Shown: positions 55,576-64,000 of the stretch, one piece after another | How positions within the stretch are numbered: the first letter of the stretch is position 1 | Layout: every line of letters starts with the position of its first letter | From: Gnomoniopsis sp. IMI 355080 | Lineage: Eukaryota; Ascomycota; Sordariomycetes; Diaporthales; Gnomoniaceae | Direction of reading: 5' to 3' | Assembly (NCBI GenBank): GCA_027946555.1 | Contig: JAPEVC010000146.1 | Coordinates: 1 to 64,000 of the forward strand | DNA length: 64,000 nucleotides | Program-made: the position numbers and the translations under genes | Notes under the pieces: model-generated | Database searches by the model: none | The model's input: the letters and a program-made list of their open reading frames with translations, nothing else | Told to the model about the DNA's origin: nothing

Positions 55576-57232
55576 ATGGCCACCGAGTTCGATCCCGAGA
55601 GAAATGGCAAATTGAACATAAGCCGCGAGGATCCAGATGCTCACGATGTCGAAAATAAGACACATGTCTCCATTAAAGACGAGACAGGCGACCTCGCCGC
55701 CCTCGCCCTAGCGAATGGTGCAGTAGACCCCGAAGCCTCACGCCAGGTCCTCAAGAAAATCGACATGTACATCCTCCCTTTCCTCTGCATCACCTACGCC
55801 CTCCAATTCATCGACAAAACCTCCCTAGGCTACTCCTCCGTCTACGGCATCCTCGCCGACAACCATCTCGTAGGCCAGCAGTACTCATGGACCTCGTCCA
55901 TCTTTTACTTCGGCTACCTCCTCGCCGAGTACCCCGGCATCGCGGTGCTGCAGCGATTTCCCGTCGCCAAGTTCCTCGGCGTGAACATCATCCTCTGGGG
56001 TGCCATCTTGATGACCTCGGCGGCGTGTTCGTCGTTTGCCGGGATTGCTACGGTGCGTTTCTTGCTGGGTATGACGGAGGCCACGATCTCTCCCGGGTTC
56101 GTGGCCGTGACGGGCATCTGGTGGACGCGGCAGGAGCAGGCGGGGCGGTCGGCGCTGTGGATCTCGTTTCTGGGCGTTGGTAGCTTTGTCGGTGTCCTGT
56201 TGGCATACGGTATTGGTCACATCACAGGGAGTCTGTCGCCGTGGAAATACATCTTCCTCATCCTTGGGGCTGTGACAGTACTCTGGGGCGTGGTATTCAC
56301 CTTATTCGTCCCGGATGGCCCAGCGAGCGTGAAATGGCTAAGCGAGGATGAGAAGATCGTCGCTGTTCAGAGAATTGTCGAGAATAGAACCGGAACGAAA
56401 AGTCGGCGATTCGACAAAGCGCAAATCCTGGAGGCTGTCACAGACCCGGCCGTCATTATTTTGGGGTTGATATCGTTTGTCAACGCCATTGCATCCGGCG
56501 GCCTTGCCTTTGGCTCCTTGATCATCGAAGGTCTCGGATTTACCCCCATCAACACCACACTGATGAATCTCCCGTTGTCTACTGTGCAGTTCGTGGCTCA
56601 ATTGGGTTGTGGATATTTGTCTACCAAGATCCCGAACTCCAAATTGCACATTGCTTCGTTGGCCATGATTCCTCCAGTGAGGCTCCTATTCATCCTTGAA
56701 AAGATAGTTTTGCTAACCTCGCAAATAGATCATTGGCACATGTCTCATCAATCAGCTGCATACTAGCAATAAATGGGGCCGCCTCGTAGGTGTCTGGCTT
56801 CTAGGATCGTATCCTGTGGGGTTCATGGTCATCCTCGGTCTGCTATCTACCAATATCGCAGGCAGCACCAAACGTTCGCTAGCATCCGGATGGGTCTTCG
56901 TTTGCTACTGTATTGGCCAGATCGCTGGACCACAATTCTTCAAGAGTTCTGAGGCGCCGTCGTATCGTCACGGCATTGTGGCCATGTTATGCGGTTTCAT
57001 TCTCAACTTAGCTTTGAACCAAGTCCTGAGATTTATCTATGTCGTCGAGAACAACAAACGAGAACGGTCACTGGAGGGCAAGTCGGGAGAGGAAATTGCC
57101 GCGTTGAACCAAGAAAGTCAAGTTCAGGGGTTTGAAGACTATACAGACAAGACCAATGTAAGTTTATGGGTGATAGGTAGGACTTTCTCATAAGCTGACT
57201 GTGTAAAGGTTTTGTTTCGATATGTAGTGTGA
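55576..57232 (+). CDS. MFS transporter, Dal5-like anion:cation symporter family
   Basis: Exons 55576..56676, 56729..57157 and 57209..57232 give 517 aa. The cytosolic N-terminus is followed by the family hallmark KKIDMYILPFLCITYALQFI-DKTSLGYSSVYG, then EYPGIAVLQRFP, FLLGMTEATISPGFVAVTGI and WWTRQEQAGR, typical of the ACS family that includes Dal5 (allantoate/ureidosuccinate) and vitamin or nicotinate carriers. About twelve membrane segments are present. The last coding exon is only 24 nt (VLFRYVV), common in this family. The substrate is probably a small organic anion, unknown. A nearby neighbour with a nitrogen role is the isochorismatase-amidase fusion, but it lies 23 kb away, so no linkage is implied. 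Confidence 0.92.
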
Positions 57233-57684
57233 AAAGCGGCTGGAGCCTTGTTATTCCCTAGTCCAATATACACAAACTTTGGACAGGGCACATCATGTAA
57301 TCACATGTTCCGCAAGAACGGCCCATAACTGGGGCGTTCTGGTAATACTAAATATAATTCCAGAAATTCGTCACAAGCAATGATGCTCGTGATGTTCCCA
57401 GAGGTGACCAGACCATACAGCACGCTGAGCGAGTATACAAGCAAACGACAGACGATACTTTATTTTGATGTATAACGGCCAAGAAAACGAAAGTGATAAG
57501 GACACGGTAGGAAACGTACTTGGTATCAGTGCAAATTCGCACAAACAAAAACAGCTCGCGTATGCCAAGGACAAGCCGAAACAGACCATGTGTGCCACTG
57601 GGTATCCTCACAATCCATCCCACTAGAAGAGTATAAAACGCGCTCGCTACCTCAGAAATATGTAGCCGATGACTACTCCGTCCT
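57233..57684. other. Convergent intergenic
   Basis: 3' UTRs of the MFS and Slm1-like genes; nothing else seen. Confidence 0.6.
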
Positions 57685-60549
57685 CTATCTCACGCAATTC
57701 TTCGGATACTCCCCAGGAACATGCAAATTCGAAATCGTCTGCACCTCGCTGCTCAACGTCGGTGCGTCGCTCTCTGTTCTCTCGCTATACGCTGGCCGTT
57801 TTTCGATGCCATTGATGGGCAGGACAGTTGACTGCGGGACTTCCTTCATGCCTGTGATATCCAACCCGGCAGCGTACGGTGCTGTGGACTGGGATGGCAA
57901 CCGCTGATTGTCTCCGACAGGAACTGAGGCAGCCTCGATGGGACCACCCCCCAGCCAGCTGGCCTCGTGATCGGTTGTCTTATGGAAATGATCCGTCTCC
58001 TCGCCGTTCACCGGATAGCTGTTCTGAGCTCCTCTGGCAGCGATGATCATGGCCGGGTGGTTCGCGTAGGGTGTCTCCGAAGACTGCTGCTGAGTAGGCT
58101 CGTCCTGCGCTGTATGGGTGAGGTAGCCTGCAGCATGGGAAGACTGCGTATTGTGCTCATATTGAGCATCGCTTTCGCTCGCCGGTGGGTAATGCTGCTC
58201 AAAGCTGCTTCCGGGTAAGGCTCCTGCCGCAGCAATGACGTGATTGTCATGGTGGCTATCATTAGGGCCTGGCGAGGGAAATCGTCCGCTTACAATACTA
58301 GAAGGCGAGAGAGGAGCCTGTAAGCCGCGCTGAGCGTTGATTTCGATATCGGAGGGGAAGCGCCCACCTGGAGAGGGCCGGCGGGGTCCTGCGTGCTGAT
58401 AGTCCGAGCCTTTTGTAAGGGCAGCCTCGGAGGTGTGGGCCGAGTATGGCTCTTCATCCTCCTCATCGACGACGCCGTCAGAGCTCATGGAAACCCGCGA
58501 GGAGGCACGGCTGAAGCTCCGGGAGTGGCTACGGACAAACTCGCTGCGCTCTTGTGGGGTCTTCTCGGTCAGGGCCTTGATATCTTCGTACCAGGCCATC
58601 ATCGTATCGAAAGATTCGGCGCGGAAGACCCATGAATGGCTTCGGTGAACGCCGCTGGTCTGTCGACCCTTGAGAATGAACTTCGGCGAGCTCCCACTTT
58701 CCTGCGAGTGGCTACCCAGTCGCTGTTCGGGCAAATAGAGAGACATCACGGGAGATTGAGTCTTGTCGGCCGATTTAAACTCATGAAGGTGCGTTGGCGA
58801 AAGAACATACCTGATCATATTGATTAACAAGCTCGTCTGACGTGAAATAATTGAGAAGACTCACCATCCAGCTGTATAGCTCTTCAGATACTTGCTCTTT
58901 CGTTCTAATAGACCGGCCCTAACCTCCTGGCACGCGTAGTGATTCCTCCCAGGATAGTGGATATGTTGGAAAGACCGAATGGGAATGCTCGGGTCCACGA
59001 ATCGATCGTCCTGCTGCACGAAATGCGCCCACTCGTGATCCTTGGGCATTGCAATAGGTCCCACGCGGAGATCCTCGACGGCAGCATATGCGACATCAGC
59101 CTCTCTTTTGAGGATGCCGGCATAAGCATTGTAGGATTTCTGAATCTCTCCAACGACAATCGATTCGAGTTCTCGACCAGAGTTCTCGAGATTCAAGTAT
59201 GCCTGTCTCCTGTTAGTCCGGGGTCAGACGTTCACACCGAACTCCGTACCTGATGCAAGTAGTTCTCTTCATCCAACTGCCTCTCCAGTTGCCTGTCTAC
59301 AGCTAGACGGAGAAGGTAGGGATCCTCTTTACCAGTCGTGAGAGAGGCATCGAGGTCACTCTTCCCTAGCGCTTCCTGTAGCGTCCTGACGACTTTCCTG
59401 GTAATTTCCATCTCCTTTTCCACGGAGTTCTTGAAGTCTCCCGACAGGCTCTTAATCTCTTTGATTTTCTGCTGAAGATCAGTCCTCAGCCCCGTGAGAG
59501 CCAGGATGACGTCCTCCTCGATCTCGCGTGCCTTGGTCGCTTCCAGGATGGTCTGCGAATTGTAGTTGCGCAATATCTGTATGGCGTCATCCAATCCACC
59601 AGATGACAGGAAGCCGGGGGGCATGTGAACGTTGTTTAATACATTGGCGAGCTTCAAGGAACTTTTTGATCGCTGTTCGTAAAAGTTCTGAACCTCTTTG
59701 AAGTACGTGATGATGTCTTTGAGGATCTTGCGCCATGCTGGAATTTGAAGGTGATCGTTTAGCTGGGAATCTACACAGTAACATGCCAACATAGATTTTC
59801 TGGGCGTACATGGAGGGCACAGGATTTAAGGAAGTGTGCTTACCTTGAAATCGATTGGCTAGAGCCTCGGTTGGGTTGCCCTTGGTAGGTACTGGGCAGT
59901 AGAAAGCGCTGTGCATCTCGTCCTCGTCCGCATTGGATTGCAGAGCCAGGCTCCTGACGCTGCCAGCCTTCATGCTCCTGCGGCTACCGGACCTCCCAAG
60001 GCTACCGCTCCGACGCATCGAAGACTTCTTCTTGAGAGTGTTGTTCCTCGACACCTGTATACTGCCGGCACCGTCCGGGTCTCCTCCCCGGCCAGATGTA
60101 GAGCCGGAGAAGGAGTTGGAGCGGCGTATGCTGCTCATGTTGTTGTAATTTTGGGGGTGTGTGGGAAGGGGACTGTCGATGATGGAGCTACCTCGCTGGC
60201 TAGCATCCCATTCTTCGGTAAATTTTCCTGTCCCGTTACGTGTTGGAGCGGGTGCGTGCAAGTGGTCTGAGTTTGCTAGAGTATTGGATTGGGTGTGGTC
60301 GTCGAGGGACGAGGGCGGCTGGGCGGCGTAGTAGTCTTGAGGCAGATGTCGAGCCTCGGGTGATGACGCAGCCGGGTCGCTGAAGGACGGGCCGCTTTTT
60401 GGGGCGTTGTGGGCTACAAGGGAATGTAGGTCGTAGTGGGAGTTCCTATTGACAGCAGTAGTTCCGAGACTAGACGATGGTGCATGCGGCTGGCCACTGC
60501 TATTGTTGCCAATACCGCTGCTGTACTGTTGCGGGGTCTTGGCCGCCAT
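57685..60549 (-). CDS. Slm1/Slm2-like PH and F-BAR-like domain protein
   Basis: Exons complement(57685..58810, 58865..59202, 59250..59770, 59844..60549) give 896 aa from the ATG at 60549. A longer frame begins with GTG and is not used. Residues 1-235 are disordered, Ser/Arg-rich, with phosphosite-like RRSNSFSGS and RRSGSLGRSGSRRS. Residues 236-520 are long helices of the Slm-type BAR-like module (AWRKILKDIITYFKEVQNFY through YFKxxQ-rich helices to AGLLERKSKYLKSY). A PH domain follows (YVLSPTHLHEF, SLYLPEQRLG, then SWVFRAESFDTMMAWYEDI). The C-terminus is disordered. Slm1/2 bind PI(4,5)P2 at eisosomes and are TORC2 effectors and substrates in sphingolipid and actin control. The role is known from the family. 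Confidence 0.93.
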
Positions 60550-61336
60550 CTGAGCCTTCTTTTGCTTAAGCACTCCGAGTCCGGCTCGTTGACGTAGTTG
60601 TGTCGACAGAGACTTCGACAGGGACTACTGCTCTTCTGTCTTAGTACCTTTCCCCGGATGGCCCAGCTGTTTCAAATCAGATGCAAAATCGAGTTGACCG
60701 GACCTTCGGCCAGTCCGGTCGGTATGTTCCTTTCGCAATTGGGTCTAGAAGAGGGCTTCCGGAAGAGGGATCGCTGTCACTGCGGTCCGGCAGTTTGATG
60801 GATTTGGAATTTGGCAAGTGATATCAAAAGAGACGCGGCAAGCTTTTTGGTGAGTCTTGTACGAGAAGAAGTAATTGACAATTCGAGTGGCAGTGCCGGT
60901 CATGTCATTCAGAACAATCGAGGTCTGGAGAGCCGGAAAATAAAAAGATTGGACCCTTCATCTACTCTAGGTATGTGGAGATTGCAACATCGTATTCCCT
61001 GTATCAAGTATTGTTACGGCAGATCAACCATCAACCAGGCGCTAGATCGCTCCTTCGTAGTGTATCGTCACCCAATGTTGCCATTACAGCTCGCGAGAGC
61101 CAATTACCGCCACACGTAACAATCCATCAAGTTTTGTCTGGACGGCGACGCAGCGTTTCTGCTATGTTGTCGGCAACGTCGGTCTGTGTTCGAAGGGAAC
61201 GATGACGTAGTAAGCTTACTCTAATCAGGGATCCCTTTCCTTTCTGGCACGCTGATCACCAGGGCTAAGCTCGATTGGGCTTGCAGCGGACCTCAGTCTA
61301 ATACATCCAACGTCTTCCAATACAGCCTGGCCTCTA
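60550..61336. other. Intergenic
   Basis: 5' side of the Slm1-like gene and 3' side of the decayed phosphoesterase. No gene seen. Confidence 0.6.
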
Positions 61337-62330
61337 TTACTTCGTCTTCCGTCCCGTCAGGCTACCTAGGTACTCATGGAGTCCATCATACATATTAATG
61401 TTCACTTTGCTTGCTGTCTTTTTCTCATCGTCTCGCAGGCCTTCTACCATCGCTGGATTCACCAGAACAGTCTGCACCTTGCGGGGGCCTGCCGACCAAG
61501 CCCTAACCGCCGCGCACTCCATGCACATGGAATTCCAGACACCGCCGCGTGCTAGAACAGTCCGCTCAAATGTTTGCTGTAAATCATCGAAGACTAAGAG
61601 CTCGCTGCCGTAGCCTTCGTAGGCCTGACCGAAGACGTGAAGTGTCTGCCTAAACCGCCATATCTCAGCCAATAGACCGGGGCAACCAAGGTTTAGCAAA
61701 TCTAAGTGCGCTCTGGGTGGACCATGAGTGATCGGTATATCAGTGCTGTCTGGAACCTTCCAGACCAGAATTCTTGACCTTGTGAACGCGGATACTGAAA
61801 TGCCCAAATTCCCTGTCGAAATGACATTGGGCTGCCGTATACATGCAGTTTTCTGTCGGTGCCGCAAACTATCTCCGTAGTCGAGTCATGAAGGTATATG
61901 ACATTTTCCCAGGATAGCTTTTGTCGTTCCATAGTAGCTTGTTTGCCTCCCGGTCTATCGTCGCAGGCCGGGTCGAGGAGGAGGTCATGGTATCCAGCCA
62001 CCACAGTCTCTAGGGTGAAGCAGCCCCTTGATCCAATGGATGGCATTTTGAATTCATCGAAAATGAGCTTGACTGAGTAAGGTCGCCTGCATGTATCAGT
62101 ACATCAGCGTATGGGAGGTCCGGTTGGCTATTGTGCGTATCAGAGACGCACACGATAGAGAAAAGATTTCTGACTCTGACCTGATGGCTTATCTGTCGTC
62201 GAGTATGGAGAGCACGAGCAAAATACACGATAGATGCTTGCCAGAAGACGGTCCAGGCATTAGGGCGTGGTCTTTGTAGGAGATCATTCGAGGAGTTTTC
62301 TCCGGTGGACGAGAATATGGCTTGCATGTT
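61337..62330 (-). pseudogene. Decayed calcineurin-like metallophosphoesterase gene
   Basis: Minus-strand fragments in several frames give, in order, LLQRPRPNAWTVFWQ, VCVSDTHNSQPDLPYADVLI with HAGDLTQ (intact DxH and GD motifs), a disrupted AIHWIKGLL segment in another frame, then VVAGYHDLLLDPACDD, and finally THGPPRAHLDLLNLGCPGLL and HVFGQAYEGYGSELLVF. This is the order of fungal UPF0046-type metallophosphoesterases. Frame changes lie near 62065, 62005-62050 and 61790. The metal-binding Asn of GNHD is Tyr (GYHD), and the C-terminal GHxH is GQAY. Several independent lesions together with lost ligands argue for a pseudogene rather than for introns or one sequencing error. Confidence 0.75.
61363..61372. 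repeat. Dispersed palindrome TACCTAGGTA, copy 8
   Basis: Lies at the very 3' edge of the decayed phosphoesterase frame. It is the only copy touching a gene-like sequence, and that sequence is a pseudogene. Confidence 0.9.
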
Positions 62331-63040
62331 CACTGGTCATGCTGTTGATAGACAAGAGTGAGGCAACGAGTGAGAGGCGGCCTTCCAGTGGATAGCTTGC
62401 GGGATCAAATCATTCCGATGCTCGACGCTGCTCTAGCCGGCTACCATTCACTGTCCAGATTCACGTGGATACAAGATACCTGAAACACATGCGCCGTAGC
62501 CAGTTGAAGTGGTCTGTGCCTGACCAATGGAGCCTGTTCTATACCAACTGGCGTTTGGTATATTGAATGCCAGACTGTGGAAGGTAGGACTCTTGCATGT
62601 ATATCGCGTCGTTCTTCAGTTGAGACGCTGTCGTCATTGTGATATAGACGTCGAATTTGAAGATGGGGACTGGGTAGGCCAAAATTGTGATCCTTGCCAT
62701 GTCTAATGGCTATTCTGACGACATTTAAGCGTATCTGTTCATGTAAAAGACGAGCCACATTTGAAGCCCTCGATTTCTTCATCCGTATACTGCAGATAGA
62801 TAAGTTGTTGATGTGAGGAAGGTAAGCTGCTGCGCCCTACAGTTCTGCAACATGGCATCCTTGCATCTCCACAAATATTACTTATTGGAGGATCCCTTGT
62901 TTTCGCATGGACCGTACGTACATTGCTTGTTTACTCACTCATAGATAGCCTCGCTAAGTGAGCTGCGCTGCCACGGCAGTAAATTACTTTCCCAGGAAGT
63001 TGTCCGTTTTACAAGAGCTCCCACATAACATCGTCTTGCC
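62331..63040. other. Intergenic
   Basis: No gene supported; an ORF on the minus strand at 62441-62782 has no recognisable domain. Promoter of the downstream hydrolase. Confidence 0.55.
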
Positions 63041-63888
63041 ATGTCCATCCCCAGCCTAATCCTTATCCCTGGCGCCTACACGCCCAACACGGTTTACAAC
63101 GACTTTCTCCCCCTTCTCCGCGCCCACAACATTGAGGCGTACGCTCTTCCCCTGCAGAGCGTCGGTCGCCGCCCGCTGCCCGCACCGCACATGTACGATG
63201 ACGCCGCCTTCATTGCCGCCGAGGTCCGGAAGCTCGTGGATGCCGGGAAGCGCGTCGTGCTGCTCGGCCACTCGTATGGAGGCGTCCCTATCAGTCAATG
63301 CACCAAGGGACTGACGGTCAAAGAGAGATCAGCGGAGGGCAAGGAGGGTGGGATTGCGAGGCTGGTATATCTGACGGCACTAGTGCCGAGGCTGGGGGAG
63401 ACGGCGAGTGGGGAGGAGCCGGGCGATCTGGCGGGCGCTGGGGTAAGTTTTTATGAATCCAGTAGTATTTTTCACAAACTTTCAATGGTATGATCTGGTA
63501 CTCTAGGTCTGGTGCTAACAGTGAGTAGTATTTTTCTCACTATTTGTCTCTTGACCCCGAAATAGCGCTGCGCTTCACCTTGTCAGACATTCCACGCGAG
63601 AAAGCTTTGTCACTGGGCAGCATATCCCAGGAGATGTCCGCCGTTACTCAAGTAGACGCATTGACATGGGCTGGATACAAAGATGTTCCCAGTACGTACA
63701 TTGTGACGACGAAGGATCAAGCCCTTTCAGTGGAACGCCAGCAGGTTGCTATCGAGGTGCTCAAGGAGTTTGCGCCTGATGAAGGAGGTCCCGAGATCCT
63801 GGAGATTGATAGTGGCCATGCACCGAACTTTTCCAAGCCGGTGGAGTTGGCTAAGATGCTGAAGGAGATCGTGGAGAGGGCGAAGTGA
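63041..63888 (+). CDS. Alpha/beta hydrolase (AB_hydrolase, esterase-like)
   Basis: Exons 63041..63442 and 63529..63888 give 253 aa. LILIPGAYTPNTVYNDF begins the fold with an HG-less oxyanion loop. VVLLGHSYGG carries the nucleophile Ser, and DSGHAPNFSKP carries the catalytic His. DVPSTYIVTTKDQALS contains the probable Asp of the triad. The intron uses GTAAGT with a CTAAC branch very close to the GAGTAG acceptor; the mature join reads GAG-YFSHYLSLDPEIALRF, which matches the usual lid-to-core transition. Without splicing the frame stops at 63493. Members include small esterases and salicylate-esterase-like plant and fungal proteins. The substrate is unknown; it is probably cytosolic, as there is no signal peptide. 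Confidence 0.85.
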
Positions 63889-64000
63889 GGACGAGAGACC
63901 GCGAACGAGGGTTGAGCCAAACCAAACTTCCAGAGTTCATAATGTATCGCGGTGAACATTCAGACACATAGGACCATACCTAGTGGAAAACTTGGGATCC

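Noticed and set aside
60550..60573. Upstream start for the Slm1-like protein
   Set aside because: The codon is GTG; the first ATG is at 60549.
1..64000. tRNA genes, rRNA genes and CRISPR arrays
   Set aside because: I scanned by eye for B-box-like GGTTCRANNCC on both strands and for regular spacer-repeat arrays and saw none; a tRNAscan run would be decisive.

Overview
This window is nuclear DNA from a filamentous ascomycete (Pezizomycotina). The genes carry many short spliceosomal introns (about 45-105 nt) with GTRWGT-type donors, CTAAC/CTGAC branch sites and YAG acceptors. The families found are typical of filamentous fungi: Slm1-type PH protein, Swiss Army Knife repair protein, NmrA-like reductase, Dal5-type transporter, fungal rhomboid. 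I cannot name a species; the gene set and the dispersed TACCTAGGTA palindrome would suit Sordariomycetes or a related class. I spliced the exons by hand. In each multi-exon gene given here the exon lengths sum to a multiple of three.

Layout. 1-9 kb: the 3'-truncated rhomboid protease gene, the mitochondrial aconitase gene, and a Bud20-type ribosome-export zinc-finger gene. The aconitase gene is interrupted by a 1.9-kb intron carrying its own ORF (GIY-YIG-like plus two C2H2 fingers). 10.8-19.6 kb: Swiss Army Knife RNA-repair-like protein, secreted plant-type LRR protein, small secreted protein, methyltransferase, and an Ayr1-like SDR. 19.7-22 kb: AT-richer DNA with a stop-ridden relic ORF. 22-26.2 kb: a 1310-aa fusion of a SERAC1/SesB-like hydrolase with a CorA-like membrane domain. 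27.9-39.7 kb: NmrA-like oxidoreductase, an isochorismatase-amidase fusion (candidate one-polypeptide biuret/allophanate pathway), M19 dipeptidase, a second SDR, and a protoglobin. 41.4-49.1 kb: a proline-rich secreted protein built from very small exons, an amino-acid permease, a coiled-coil/disordered protein and a Myb-like DNA-binding protein. 51.5-60.5 kb: secreted GH31 alpha-glucosidase, Dal5-like MFS transporter and Slm1-like TORC2/PI(4,5)P2 effector. 61.3-63.9 kb: a decayed calcineurin-like metallophosphoesterase gene and an alpha/beta hydrolase.

How the genes relate. Most genes are independent. There is no secondary-metabolite backbone gene and no clear cluster. The region from about 30 to 57 kb is enriched in nutrient scavenging (amide nitrogen, dipeptides, amino acids, starch/maltose, a small organic anion), which fits a saprotroph or plant associate. 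Long spacers (1-2.4 kb) separate many genes and contain little recognisable sequence apart from eight copies of TACCTAGGTA at seven loci.

The strongest candidate for an undescribed system is the ORF-bearing intron inside aconitase. It has the layout of a homing element (nuclease-like domain plus DNA-binding fingers, placed within a highly conserved part of a housekeeping gene), but it sits in what looks like an ordinary spliceosomal intron of a nuclear gene.
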